In this document: piece after piece, positions 23,246-37,537 of the stretch
How the letters are laid out: each line of letters begins with the position of its first letter
Position numbering within the stretch: position 1 is the stretch's first letter
Origin: Anaeromyces robustus
Taxonomy: Eukaryota; Neocallimastigomycota; Neocallimastigomycetes; Neocallimastigales; Neocallimastigaceae
Reading direction: 5' to 3'
DNA length: 46,810 nucleotides
NCBI GenBank assembly: GCA_002104895.1
Contig: MCFG01000474.1
Coordinates: 1 to 46,810 of the forward strand
Position numbers and translations under genes: made by a program
Notes under the pieces: model-generated
What the model was told of the DNA's origin: nothing
Databases searched by the model: none
What the model saw: the letters and a program-made list of their open reading frames with translations, nothing else

Positions 23246-24353
23246 GATTTTATTTACTTAATATTAATTTGTTACTTAATTATTTTTTTATGGTATATAA
23301 ACTGTTTTAAAAAATAAAATATTTTTGATGGATGGTCAAAATTTGTTTTATTCCTTTATTATTATTATTATTACTTTATCTATAAATATTTATCTACAAT
23401 GATTATTATTAATAACAATATTTTTCTATAAATTCTTCAAATTAAATTTTATTAATATTGTTTATTTATTGATATATTTATTAAAAAATTGAAGGTTTCA
23501 AATAACAATTATGAAATCTATTGATTAATTTATTCTTTAATTTATCAATATTATAAAAATTAACTATAAAATATATAATTTTAAATGTGAAACAAATAAT
23601 GAAATATTAATATAAACGAGATTAAAAATATAAAAGTATTGTTTCCTCTTTCTTTTTTTAATTTCTTTTAATTTATATTAATAATCTTTTCACCATGATT
23701 TTACTTTAAAATTAGATTTTAATAATTATTTACAAATAATATTTATATCTAATATTTATAAAAAAAAATTAATAAAAAAAATTATTATAAAATTAATTAT
23801 TTATTAATATTTATTCTATATAGAAATCTAATATGTACTTAAATATATATTAAAATCAATATCTATATTTAACAAATAATATAAATTTTAAAATTATGTA
23901 TATTATTATACTTTGTATATATTAACTTTATTAATTATTAAATTTACTTAATAATTTCATTCTTAATATATTTTTAATATATTGAATTAATTGATTTGTT
24001 TCTTATATTCTGATGTATCATATATTATAATTAATTATATTTATATAATATATAATTATTTTTAAAATAAATACAATTTATTATATATGTAATATATTAC
24101 TAATATATTATAAGTATATTTATCTATGTATTTCCATTATTATTTTTTGTCTTGTCCTTTGTCATAAATTTTTTATTATTTTTAAAAAATAATGAACGAA
24201 TAGTTTTAATCATTTTAAGGATTAGGTGAATTATTCATATTAACAATTATGTGTATAATTACTTTAATTACTAAATTAAATATATTAATATTATTATTCA
24301 TATTATATCATTATTTATAATAAATGTATAATTAACATAAATTTTAACATTTC

Positions 24354-24728
<375 letters not shown>

Positions 24729-27080
24729 TTATGATTACTATTTATTGTAATTATCATATTACAGGATGTACCTTTTATTATTTTACTTTTTTATATATAT
24801 TTTAATATTTTAATAATTTTTGTTTTTTGTTTAGTTTGTTTTTATTATTTATAAGCAATAATAAGCAATATATATAAATAAAGAATAAATACTATTTATT
24901 TATGACCTTTTTTTAGAAAAAAATTATTAATTTACAAATAACTAATTTAATAAATTATTTTCTTTTCTTAAAAGTTCGTATATTAAATATAAGAAAATTT
25001 AATAATAATATTATTATTATACTATCATTATAAAAATTTCATTAATACAAAAATTGTTTTGGTTTAACAATGTTAAATATTGACTATTACTATTGTTATT
25101 TATTATTTACTGACATTATAGTATTAATTTGAAAAAAAATATTATAATAATGAAATGGAATTAATTTGAAAAAAATATTATAATAATGAAATGGAATTAT
25201 TTATCATAAGTATAGTATTTATAAATAATTTATATTATTAATATAATTATTATATCGATATAAAATATCTATGTTTCTAATTCTGTTCATACTATAAACT
25301 TATATTATTGAAAGTAATATATTTTTTTTCTTTTTACAATTTGAAATACATTATGTTCTATTGATAATAATAATTTTAATTTAAATATATTATTTAAATA
25401 TCTATAACTCTAATAATGACATTGCTTTTAATTTTAAACATTTTTTATTAAATAAGTATTTTAATTATACGTTATTAAATTACATTTATTAATGTTTTCT
25501 GAATATGTTTGTATAAAATAATAGATATATCTGAATAATATTTTAATTAGTAATATTAAAATATTGAATTATAATTTTTATTTTTAAATTATTAATTTTA
25601 ATAAAATTATTTTTATATACAAATTAATACCCCACATAAAAATATAGTATTATATTATTAAAATAAGAAGTCTAATAATATTATTAACTAAATTTTCATC
25701 TATTTATATCTTTATTTATATATATAGCTTTTATCCTATTATTACTCTTTTTATTCATTTTATTCTCTAACTATTATATATCTTTCTATTATTATATACT
25801 TATTAATATTTATTTATTTAATTATTTATTTATTATTTACTTAATTATTATTTGTTTGTTTTAAATAAATTTATTTTATTTTTACAATTTAATAAACATT
25901 TCTGCAATTATTAGGGTATATTTTATGGTTTTTTTATGGTTTTTTTTTTTTTTTTGTTTTTTTTTGTTTTTTTTTTTTTTTTTTGTTTATATTTTCTTTA
26001 CTGTTTTATTTATTTGCTATTTATTTTTTTTTTCTAAGTTAAATATTGTATTAATAATTATTAATATTTTATTCTATTAATATTTTCTTCTTTTCAATAT
26101 TTTCACTTTTTTATTATTTATTTTTTTTATTTATTTGTTTATTGTTTTTATTTTAAAAGAAAGCTGTTCTTTTATAAAGATATAATATACAATAAATATA
26201 AAAAAAAATTGAAAAAGAAAAAAAAAATAATGAAGCAATATTTTATTCATATTAAAATACCTCTTCTCCTATTGGTTATGGATAGAAGGTTTATTGTTGG
26301 ATGTTTGAAATAAAAAAGAAAAGTTGTTCGCTTATTTTTGTTAGTTTATTTATTTTCTGGCTATTTTATTTCCAATCATTCTCCCAAATTTAAATAAAAA
26401 CTTACATTGTAACAGACTTTTGTTTTATTGGTTATTAAAAAAATTTTTTAATATTTTATCACACAATAAAATTTAATAGGATACAAAAAATTTTATTATA
26501 ATTATTATTATTTATATATTTATTTTTTTTATTTCATTTATCTATACTATTATTATTATTTACTTATTTTTCTTTTTTTTTTATTTGGTTTACTATTAAT
26601 TATAATTGTTTTTATTAATTTTATTAATAATTCATTTCATTCATGTATAATATATATTATACATCATTATACATCATTATACATCCTATTTAATTTATAT
26701 TGAAAATAGAAAAAAAAAAAAAAATATTTCCTTTTTTTTTTTTTTTCTGTTTATGTATAAATGCAAATGCTATTGTGGCCATTAAATTTGCTTTTACTAA
26801 ATATATTTAATTAATATTATTATGAAAATAAAAAAAAATTTATCATTATTCATATTTAGAATATAACCAAATATTAATATTGAATTATTTTCACGTATTA
26901 TATACCTTATACTATTACATGAATTATAATAATTCTATTAATTTGAACTTTTTATTAAAAACATATTTTATATGTAATTTATAGTACTAATTAAAGTTGT
27001 GTGACAAGAATAAAACTATATTACAATTTACAAAAATAAATATATATATATATGAAAAGGCAATTGATATAGGGAGATTT

Positions 27081-27117
27081 TTATTTCTTGTGAACAGAAA
27101 TGTCCCGGGAGAAATAA
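27081..27117. other. Isolated GC-richer stem-loop, possible small RNA
   Basis: TTATTTCT (27081-27088) pairs with AGAAATAA (27110-27117) around a loop that contains GTGAACAG and the GC-rich TGTCCCGGGA. Such a CCCGGG cluster stands out in kilobases of A/T. No tRNA, snRNA or box C/D signature could be confirmed. Confidence 0.2.
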
Positions 27118-27602
27118 TATAATTACATCAACTAATACCAATAATATTTTCAAATAATTTAAAAGTATTAATGAAAAAATGACGGTATTCTATAATATTT
27201 CTACAAGATTAATTAAAATAAAAAAAAATTTTTTTTTTTTTTTTTTTTGAATAAATTATTTAGGAAATACAAAATAATTATAAAACTTTCTATGTTATTT
27301 TAATAATTATTTAATATTTTGTTATATAAAACCAAAATATTGGTACTTATAAATTAATAAATATAGATTAATAAATTAAAGTTATATTTATTTAAAATTT
27401 TTGAAGAATAATATAATTACTTATTTGGTTATTTGGAAAAGCGAAGTAAAAAAAAAATATAAATATGTTATATTATATTTAGTTTATAGTTTATTTATTG
27501 AAAATTTACAAACAATTTTTTTATTCTAAAATAAAAAGATAAAAAAAAAAACTTTTTTTTGTCATTTAATTATTCAATTTTTCATGTTTTTTTTTTATTA
27601 TA

Positions 27603-27738
27603 ACATTATATAGATATTATTTCTTTATAAAATAAAACATTATATAGATATTATTTCTTTATAAAATAAAACATTATATAGATATTATTTCTTTATAAAA
27701 TAAAATATTATATAGATATTATTTCTTTATAAAATAAT
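27603..27738. repeat. Four tandem copies of a 34-bp unit
   Basis: The unit ACATTATATAGATATTATTT plus CTTTATAAAATAAA starts at 27603, 27637, 27671 and 27705; the last copy has one C-to-T-type change. No gene overlaps. Confidence 0.9.
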
Positions 27739-28024
27739 TTTATTTTTCTTTTTTAAATAATCTTTTTATAAATTTTAAACTTCATTATAGTTCTAATTTT
27801 TATTTATTTTATGAGCAATGTTTTTAATTTTAATCGCTATAACAATGTGTACATAATATACAAATGTTTTTCGTTTTTTTATGTTAAAAAAAACTATAAA
27901 AATATAACTATTTAATATTTTTTGTTAATTTTATTAAATTATATATAATAATTATTTATATATAGTTTTTTTAATTATTTTACTTAAATCTAATCCAATA
28001 ATTTGAAGGGTTAAGATTATTATA

Positions 28025-28451
28025 TAATCAGCGAATGTGACCCATTTCGCCAAATTAAAATACAAAAATTTACACTTTTTAAAAAATACGCCATATTAAA
28101 AATGTAATTATTTTATTTTAATAAATAAATAATAAATAATAAATAATAAATAATAAATAATAAATAATAAATAATAAATAAATAATAATAAATAAATAAT
28201 AATAAATAATAAATAAATAGTAATAAATAATAAATAAATAATAATAAATAATAAATAAATAATAATAAATAATAAATAATAAATAATAATAATAATAATA
28301 AATAATAAATAATAAATAATAAATAAATAAATAATAATAATAATAATAATAAATAAATAAAATAAAAAAATAAATAAAATAATGTATATATATTTTTATT
28401 TAGCCACAAAAAAAAACGTGACTTGGCGAAATGGGACACCCCCTAATCAGC
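28025..28451. mobile_element. MITE-like element with TIRs and 8-bp target duplication
   Basis: Direct repeats TAATCAGC at 28025-28032 and 28444-28451 bracket 411 bp. The element's ends are inverted repeats: GTGACCCATTTCGCCAA near the left end (28037-28053) and TTGGCGAAATGGGACAC near the right (28423-28439), 16 of 17 matching, with the outermost 4 bases more diverged. An 8-bp duplication is typical of hAT-type (also P and Merlin) elements. The interior has no transposase; most of it (about 28115-28380) is an AAAT/AAT microsatellite, so it is a non-autonomous element. A long AAAT array begins just outside the right duplication. Confidence 0.7.
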
Positions 28452-28453
28452 TT

Positions 28454-28750
<297 letters not shown>

Positions 28751-29882
28751 GTATTTTTATTAACTAATAGTTATTTTTATATATTTAATTATTTAATTAT
28801 TAAAAAAATTTTGTATTAAATTAAATTCTTAATACATATAAAATCTTGTGTTTTATATTAGTATTTAATTTGACATCTAATTTGACTATTTTATTTTTTC
28901 TCCAGTATTGTTAAGTGTAAGTCACGTCACAAGTTGTGCATTTTAATATTAATTTTAATATATTTAAGAAGTAGAAATTTTTTTAAAATAAATAAAAGTA
29001 TTTGAATAAATAATATATTTTATCCAATTATAATAAATTATTAGATAATATAAAATAATATAAAATAATATAATATAAAACTTTAATATATAATAATTTT
29101 ATTATTATATATTTTATTATGTTATTGCTTTACTATTTTTTTTTATTTTTTTCATTTCAAAATAGTATAAAATGTATTGCTTTTATTTTTAAAGAAATTA
29201 TTATAATAGTAATTATAAATTATAAATAATTAAACTATTTCAATTAACGAAAAAATCGTAATAATTATATATATAATTTTATAATGATGTTGTAATATTT
29301 TGATTTATTTTTTTCTTTTTTAACATTTGAAGTTTTTTCAATTAAAGATAATTTAAAGTATAAATCAAATCTAATATATATTCTATAAAATGCTATTTAT
29401 TATTGATATAAAAAAAATTAATATTTAATATTTGATATATAAATTTATTTAGTAAAATAAAAAAAAAAAGATAACAATTAATATTAAGTAATATAATCAA
29501 ATATATTATTATTTATTCAATAATATTAAATAAATAAATAATTATCTATTGAGTGAGTTATCATATAATTTGTTAATATATAAAGTTATTTATATGAACT
29601 ATATTATTTATAATTATGTAAATTTTTTTAATTTATTTAATATTTAAAATAAAAATTATAATTATTTTTTTAAAATGTCTTTTTTTTTTATTTATTATAT
29701 ACTCCTCATAAATAAACGTATTTTTTTTTTATAAACTGAAATTAAAGAAAGAATATTTTAAAACAATTTTTTTTTTTTTTTAAAAAAAAATATTAATAAA
29801 AGAAAGAGATATATTATACTATAAAATTATATTCATTATTAATTTATAGTATTTATAATAAAGAAAAAGACGAACTTATATA

Positions 29883-29914
<32 letters not shown>

Positions 29915-30633
29915 TCAAATCAAATCAAATTAAATCGAATCAAATCAAATTGAATATAATTAAATAAAATAAAAATAATGAAATTATAATAAAATATAAT
30001 AATAGTAATAAAATATATTTCATCTTATTGAACTATAATAAACTACAATTAAATAAATATAAAATATAAAATTGAAATATAAATAAAAAAAATAAACATT
30101 TATAATAATAGTAATTTAAAAATATAATTAGAAAAGAGAAATAATACATTTACACTTAAATTTTTAATATAAAATCATGTATAAAATAAAAACATAATTT
30201 TATATTATAGAGTTTATATTATATATCGATGAAATTAATAATATAGTTATATATAATTTTTTTTTAAAAAAATACAATAAAATATTATGCTTTCTTTATA
30301 ACTGAGAAGCATTATAATCAAAATTTTATTTAGAAAAAAAAATCACGTTGTTTTTATTTATTATATTTAAAAAGGTATTTATATTAATATAATAATTATT
30401 TTTAGAATTTATATAATATAAATTGTTGTTTTAACTTTTATATATTTATATATACTATAATATTTTAAATTAGATATTAAAATCTTGTTAAGGATTATCA
30501 CCAAAATCTTCTTGAGAATTTCAATTACTCAAATTTAATTTATTTTTCTGTATTTATTTTAATATTTATTTATTTAATCTTCACTCCTTAGTATATATTT
30601 TATTTTTTGAAAACATAAATTGGATAATTAAAA
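28751..30633. other. AT-rich spacer and upstream region of the LAMTOR1-like gene
   Basis: No gene is visible. A run of ATAA repeats (29886-29910) and a CAAAT-type repeat (29917-29955) are present. The last 150 bases before 30634 are somewhat less biased (ATCACCAAAATCTTCTTGAG) and presumably hold the promoter and 5' UTR. Confidence 0.5.
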
Positions 30634-31784
30634 ATGGGTTGTTGTAGTAGTACTTGCGTAGATGATGATTTAATTGAGGTAATATTATAATCTAGTTTTA
30701 ATTTACATGTAATGTTATTATTATTAATATTATTAAATTATAATATATATGTAATTATTTATAGCCAAATGAAAGAACTCGTTTATTAAACGAAGATGAA
30801 AATTTAAATGATGATAAGTAAATATTTATTATTGAAATATTTTTTTATAATAATTATAAATTATATTAAGCTTTTTATTTATTTATTACTTATCATCTAT
30901 CATTCTGTATTATTATTATTATTATAATTATTTTAAAATAAATAGTAATCAAAACTTTCATATGATAAGTCAATTAAGAGAGCAAGAAAAATTAAATCAG
31001 ATTGTACAGAAAACGGCAGAGTAAATTTTAGTTATTAATGTTTATATTTTAAAATTATAGTGAAATAATTATTTATTTATGTATATATATATTTTTTCTT
31101 AATAAATAGGAATTTAATTGATATATCAAATATACGGACGTTTGATCAGCTGCAGTCACAAGATATTATAGAGCGTACTAGAGAATATCAGTATGTTTTT
31201 TTTTTTTTTTTTTTTTCTTTATTTATTTTTAAAATTTAATATATATATATAATTTTTTTTTATATTTATAATATTTAATAAATTGTTTTATCATAATAAT
31301 TTATATATTATTATTAATATTATTTTTTTGTAATTATTAAAGAGAAATCATTGTTAGATGTGAAAACCAAAATAATGATTTGAAAGAAAAGATAAATAAA
31401 TTACCAGGAATATCAAATAATAATAAAAGTTTTTATGATAATGTTAATGGTTTTGCTACTATAATTAATACTTCAATAAAGACTGAAGATAAAAGCCAGG
31501 TAATTTTTTTTTTTATATAATAACTTTTTTATTTATATTTTTCAATTTTTATTATTTTTAATTAGATATATATGTATTTTTTTTTTAATTATTATTATTA
31601 TTATTAATGATATTAAATTTTAAATATTCTTTATTTATTTATTGTTATTTAATATTTTATATATAATACTTTTCTTTTATATTTTTTTTATTATTAGATG
31701 TCTAATATAATAAATGAAATTCAAGATTCACTTAATGATATAAAAATAGAAGATGTTGGTGAATTTGTAATAACATTTGAATAA
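30634..31784 (+). CDS. LAMTOR1/p18-like Ragulator subunit, 6 exons
   Basis: Splicing joins 30634-30678, 30765-30817, 30946-31020, 31110-31190, 31343-31499 and 31698-31784 into one frame of 165 residues. All introns are GT...AG, 86-198 bases long. The protein starts MGCCSSTCVDDD: Gly2 is a myristoylation site and the cysteines are palmitoylation sites, the lipid anchor that holds this family on lysosome/vacuole membranes. EPNERTRLLNEDEN follows, with an acidic dileucine-like sorting signal. The middle segment (EQEKLNQIVQKTAENLIDIS ... IIERTREYQEII) aligns with the conserved helix of LAMTOR1, and the C-terminus ends in a short strand (EFVITFE) as in the family. Its role would be scaffolding Ragulator/EGO with Rag GTPases for amino-acid signalling to TORC1. 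Identification is from pattern match, without a search. Confidence 0.85.
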
Positions 31785-31905
31785 GAAACTGACAAATTAT
31801 ATAAAATTTTTAAATATTAAAAACAATGAAATAATAAATAAATAATAGTTTTAATAATAATGCTAGAATACGATAAAGTTTTATAAAAAAAAGAAAGCAA
31901 ATATA

Positions 31906-31942
<37 letters not shown>

Positions 31943-32162
31943 TAAATAAATAAATAAATAATTATAAACCAAAAACAATAATCTATATATAAAATACAAT
32001 AATAATAATAATAATTTTAATGATAATAATAATAATAATAAAAAAAAAAAAAAAAAAAAAAGCAAAATAAAATTAAAACAAATAATAATAATAGTATACA
32101 AAAACCAAAAGTAAAAACGAATACAAAACGAAAAAAAAAAAAAAAAAAAAAAGAAAAAAAGA

Positions 32163-32199
<37 letters not shown>

Positions 32200-32387
32200 A
32201 AATAAAACGAAACGAAACAAACAAACAGAAAGAAAAAGTATTTCTGTTTATAATGATTATTTATTATTTTTTTTTGTTATTTCATTTTTTCATTTTTCCT
32301 TTTTCCTTTTTTTTTTTTCTTCTTTTTTCCTGTCATTTAATTATTATTATTTTTTTGTTTTATTTTTGTTTTTGTTCTTAAAATATA

Positions 32388-32426
<39 letters not shown>

Positions 32427-32681
32427 TATTTTTTCATTATCGTTTTATTTTAATTTCTATTATATTAAGAAATTGAAAAACAAATACATAATTAAACAAA
32501 GAAACAAAACAAAACAAAAACAAAACAAAACAGTAATGACAATTTATTACGATTAAAAAATCTATATCTATTTAAAATATATTTTTTAATTTTTTATTAT
32601 TAATTTGCTTAATTATATAAAAATTTACTAAAAAGAACAAAAACTAAACAAACCAAATAAACCATAAAAAAAAAAACAAAA

Positions 32682-32720
<39 letters not shown>

Positions 32721-33270
32721 ACAAACAAACAAACAAAATAATCAAAGTAAAGCAAAACAAAAACAAAAACAAAAATGAAACAAAACAAAACAAAATAAAA
32801 AAAAAAAAAAAAAGAAAAAGAAAAAGAAAATAATAATAAAAATACTATTGATCTTACATTTTAGAATAACATATCTTCTCTTAAATTGTTAAAATCTTTT
32901 TATATATATCTATATATCATAAATTATCCTATTACTATTGTATTTTAAATAAAGAAAAAAAAAGGATTTTGCCGTTTATAAAAATAATAATATTATAAAA
33001 AAGAAAGAAAATATAATAAAAACAATAACAATAATTAAATATTAAATATGAATCAATATATATTTTTTTTAAGTTATAAAACTTAAAACTCATAATTATT
33101 GTTATATTATACAAAAGAAATTGGTGTTAACTAATAAATAAATAAATAAATAAATAAATATAAAAACAATTTTTTTAAGTAATAATTAATTATAATATAA
33201 ATAATTCAAGATACAAATAACAAAAATAAATTTAATATACATTTTAAGATAAAAAAAAATATTAAGAATT

Positions 33271-33301
<31 letters not shown>

Positions 33302-33719
33302 AACTAATAATAAAAATAATAAAAGAAAGAAAGATTATTAAAATAGTATATTAATATTACTATTTTAATACAATAATATTTAATATTATTAATATAATAA
33401 ATATAAATATTTATAATATTAAAATATAAATATTATATATTAAATACATATATTAAATATATATAAAAATTAACAATAATAATAACAATTATTACTGTTA
33501 ATTTTAATAATTTTAATATATAATATTTTTTTTTTTTTTTTAAAATTAGAAAAAGATTAATATATATATTATATTATAATAAAACAATTTTCTTAGATAG
33601 CTTATTACAAAAGTTATAATTAATATTTAATTTATATAGAATAGGTAGTTATAATAAACAATATATATTTCTTATTTCTATTTTTTTTAAATTATATTAG
33701 TAACAAAATATGTTAACAC

Positions 33720-33755
<36 letters not shown>

Positions 33756-35741
33756 AGTTTATGTATGTATAATGATTCTTTAAATACATTTGAATCTTTA
33801 TCACTCAACATGAACATTTGAAAACATATAATAATACTCTTTTTAGTTTAAAATTAATATTATTTAATATATATATATACATTAAAAGAGTAATTATAAT
33901 ATTATTATTAATAAATTTTAATATTATAAGAAAATATAAGTCTTAATATTTAATATTTAAGAAAATATAAGTCTTAATATTTAATGTTTAAGAAAATTAA
34001 AAAAAAAAAAAAAAAAAAAAAAACTATTTTTATAATACTATCACTTTATATAAAATAAATATGAGTAAAGTTTATAATTAGAAAAAAAAAATAATCATTA
34101 ATTTTTGGTTATAGAAGTATTTTTTTCTTCTTTTTTTTATTTTAAATAACTAAATTATAAAATGGATAACAATTTTTCCATTTCTTTGCCTATTAGAAAT
34201 TCTTTTAAAATTGTAATACATATATAAATGCAACCTTTTTATAATTATTTTATAATTACAGATATCAAATTCTTTTCTTAGTTTTTATATATATATTTAT
34301 TATTCATTTTATTATTATTATTATTAAAAGAAAAAAAAAAAAAACTAAAAAAACATATATATAATATTATTTAGGAAAATGAATAATAAAATTGTAATTA
34401 ATAAAATATTTATATATATAAAGTTTTTCTAAGATAATAATTTTTTTAATAGTTTTTTTTTTTTTTTATTTTGACTGTGTTAAATAAAATTTTAATTTTT
34501 ATATTTTAGTGTATAGAAATTAATTTATTCCAGTACATTCCAATATATAATATATCATATATAAAATAAGAATTAAACGGAATGGATTATTTTTTTCCTT
34601 CACTTTTTTTTTTTTTTTTTTTTATATTAAATATATAAATTATAATATATTACGTTAATATATTTGAATTATTTAGTATTAATTCAAATGGATGGATAAT
34701 ATTTTATTTATTTAAAATTGGAAATTTTTAGTGATTTCATTTATATTTATATATATTACAATATATTCATCATATATTAAAATAAATTGAAGAATGTAGA
34801 AAGAAAAAAAAAATTTATATTATATTGCATTTTTTATATTATTATAAAAATAGTTCCATATTTTTATATACAAGAAGAATAATAAATATTAAATAATAAA
34901 TAATAAATATTAAATATAAATAATAATAATATGTATAATCAAAAAATAAGATTATTATCATATTATAATAAAAATTTATTAATATTTTTTTTAAAATAAA
35001 TATTAATTCGATACTTTAATAATATTTTCTTCTTACCATATTAATATTATTATATAATACTTAGAATCAAAGTTTTTTTTTATTTAATTAATTAATCATT
35101 AAATATAAAAAAAAAGATTTAAAAAGGATTATAAAAATTTTTTAAAATTGTATATACTTTTTATCTTTTATTATTGAGTATTTAATAATAATAAAAATCA
35201 ATATATCCTTTTATAATTACTTTTTTTCAATATTATAATCATTTCATTGAACATTTTCAGTATAATCATAATTACATCATAAAGGTATTTTTAATAATTA
35301 TTAAAAAAAATATTATTTTAGAGCTTTGAATTACTTTAATTAAAAATAATAATTTCGATTTCATTAATAATACATAATTTTATATCATCAATAATACATA
35401 ATTTTATATCATCAAATTAGAATTAATTATATCATATAATTTATTTAAATATTTTTAAGGTAATATAAATATTTTATATATATATAAATAGATTTAATTA
35501 TATGTTAATATTATATTTTATTTTATAAATTGCATTTTAATATTCATAAAATCAAAAAATAACATGTATATTTTTAATTTTATTTTTTTTATTATAAATT
35601 AAATATATATTTTTATATAAATAATAATTAAAAATGTTACTTGAAACATTTCTGTATTAAAATGATATAAAAATGTTTTTTTTATTTTATTTTATTTTAT
35701 TTTAATAATAAAATATTTTAAATATAAAAAGAATATAAAAA
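31785..35741. other. Gene-free region with purine- and pyrimidine-rich tracts
   Basis: The region starts with the 3' flank of the LAMTOR1-like gene. At 31900-32240 the plus strand is almost all purine (long A runs with G), then 32260-32420 is pyrimidine-rich. Further on are CAAAA arrays (about 32498-32530, 32755-32795, 33275-33300), poly(A) runs near 33720-33750 and 34000-34022, a ~35-bp tandem duplication near 33927-33990 and a 24-bp duplication near 35375-35425. No credible gene was found. Confidence 0.6.
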
Positions 35742-37458
35742 ATGTCTTCGCAAATAACAAATTCAATACCAAAGGTACAAACTATTGTTAATACAACTTT
35801 AAATCATTTTGCAGCTCACGCATTATCTTCTGTTACTCATAATTTAAGTTCTTGTCAATCAATAAATGTAAATGGAAAGAGAAATTATACATTAAATACT
35901 TCAAGTGATGGTATTCATTTATTCCTTTTTTTTATTAATAAATTCAGTAAAAACTAAAAAAGAAGAAAAGAAAAAAAAAAGTGATATATAGTTTCAAATA
36001 AATTTTTTTTAAAATTTCTAATTGGTATTATATATGTTTTTATGTTTTTATATATTAAAACAATAGCATTATTAAAGAATAAGAACATAATACAAAATTC
36101 AAAGGTATATATATTTAAATAATAATAATTTATAATTCTATTTGTATTTTTATAATTATTTAATTATTTTGATTTTAATATTAATTTTCATTTTATAAAT
36201 ATTTAATTATGAATTTAAAATAATATAAAATATATAACAATTTAAAAAAGAGAGAATTTCATGCTACTGTTCCTTCAAGAGATTCAAAGAAAGATTTATA
36301 TGAAGTATTAGGTATAAAGAAGGGTGCTTCCCCTAAAGAAATTAAAGCTGCATACTATAAAGTAATTATTTTATTAATTATATATATATATATTTTAGAA
36401 AATTTATTATTATAATTCGAAATATTATGTTATTTTTATCATATTAATTATTATTATGATATTATATTTATTCAATTTTTAATTTTATTATTTAACTCTA
36501 AAAAGTTAGCTAAAACTTATCACCCAGATACCAATAAATCAAAGGAAGCTAACGAAAAATTTATAGAAATTCAAAATGCTTATGAAGTTAGTATTTTTTT
36601 TTTTTTTTTCTTTAATTATATATATATTAAATATTAATTATTATTCGATAATTTAGAAAAAAAAAATAAATATGAAAAAAATTTTTTTTTATTAGAGAAT
36701 ATTCATTTTATTAACAATTTTCAAATAATATATCATATATAATATCTATATATAAATGTTATAATAATTAATAAGATTTTATCAGATGATAAAAAACGTG
36801 CCCAATATGATCAATATGGACATGCTGCTTTTGATCCAAATGGAGGAGCTCAAGGTTTTCAAGGTCGTGGTGGTGGTTTTGGTGGTTTCAATGGATTTGA
36901 TATTTTTGAACAAATGTTTAGAGGATTTGGTCGTGCTGGTGGTATGGGTGGTTTTGGTAATATGGGTAATATGGGAGGTCATTATGATGCTTATAATAAT
37001 CATTCCTATGGTATGTTAGGTAGAGATATTAAAACCACATTAACTATTGATTTTATGGATATTGTTAATGGTACAACCAAAAAATTACAATATCATCATA
37101 TGATTTTCTGTAGTGATTGTGATGGTATGGGTACAAATAATAAATCTACTCCTGGAAAATGTCCAAAATGTAAAGGTTCTGGTCAGGTAATTTAAATTAA
37201 GATTATTAATTATATATATATATATATTAAAAAAATATTTTAGTTTTAATAATTGATTTTAATATTTATTCATATATTTATTAATATTATTATTATTGTT
37301 ATAATTATTATATTTTATAATTATATTAACATATACTAATATATCACTATTGCTATATATATATATATATACATATATACATTTATTTACTTTTTTATGT
37401 CTTATTTTAAATATTTAATAATCCATTTATATATATAATATATGTTAAAAAAAATTAA

Positions 37459-37537
<79 letters not shown>

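Noticed and set aside
26255-26430. Less A/T-rich stretch with CCTATTGGTTATGG (an inverse CCAAT) and a GTAAGT-like site on the minus strand
   Set aside because: No reading frame or exon pair could be built around it.
27603-27738. CRISPR-like array
   Set aside because: The 34-bp units are directly adjacent with no unique spacers, so they are a simple tandem repeat in a eukaryotic genome.
28113-28439. 108-codon Leu/Tyr/Ile-rich 'membrane protein'
   Set aside because: It is a translation of the AAAT/AAT microsatellite inside the MITE-like element.
31817-32224. Phe/Leu-rich minus-strand ORFs
   Set aside because: They arise from the purine-rich low-complexity tract; no domain or normal composition.
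36062-36106. Possible 27-base exon in the first DnaJ intron (AG...GTATAT)
   Set aside because: It is open only in phase 0, while the leader exon ends in phase 1; including it would give an immediate stop.
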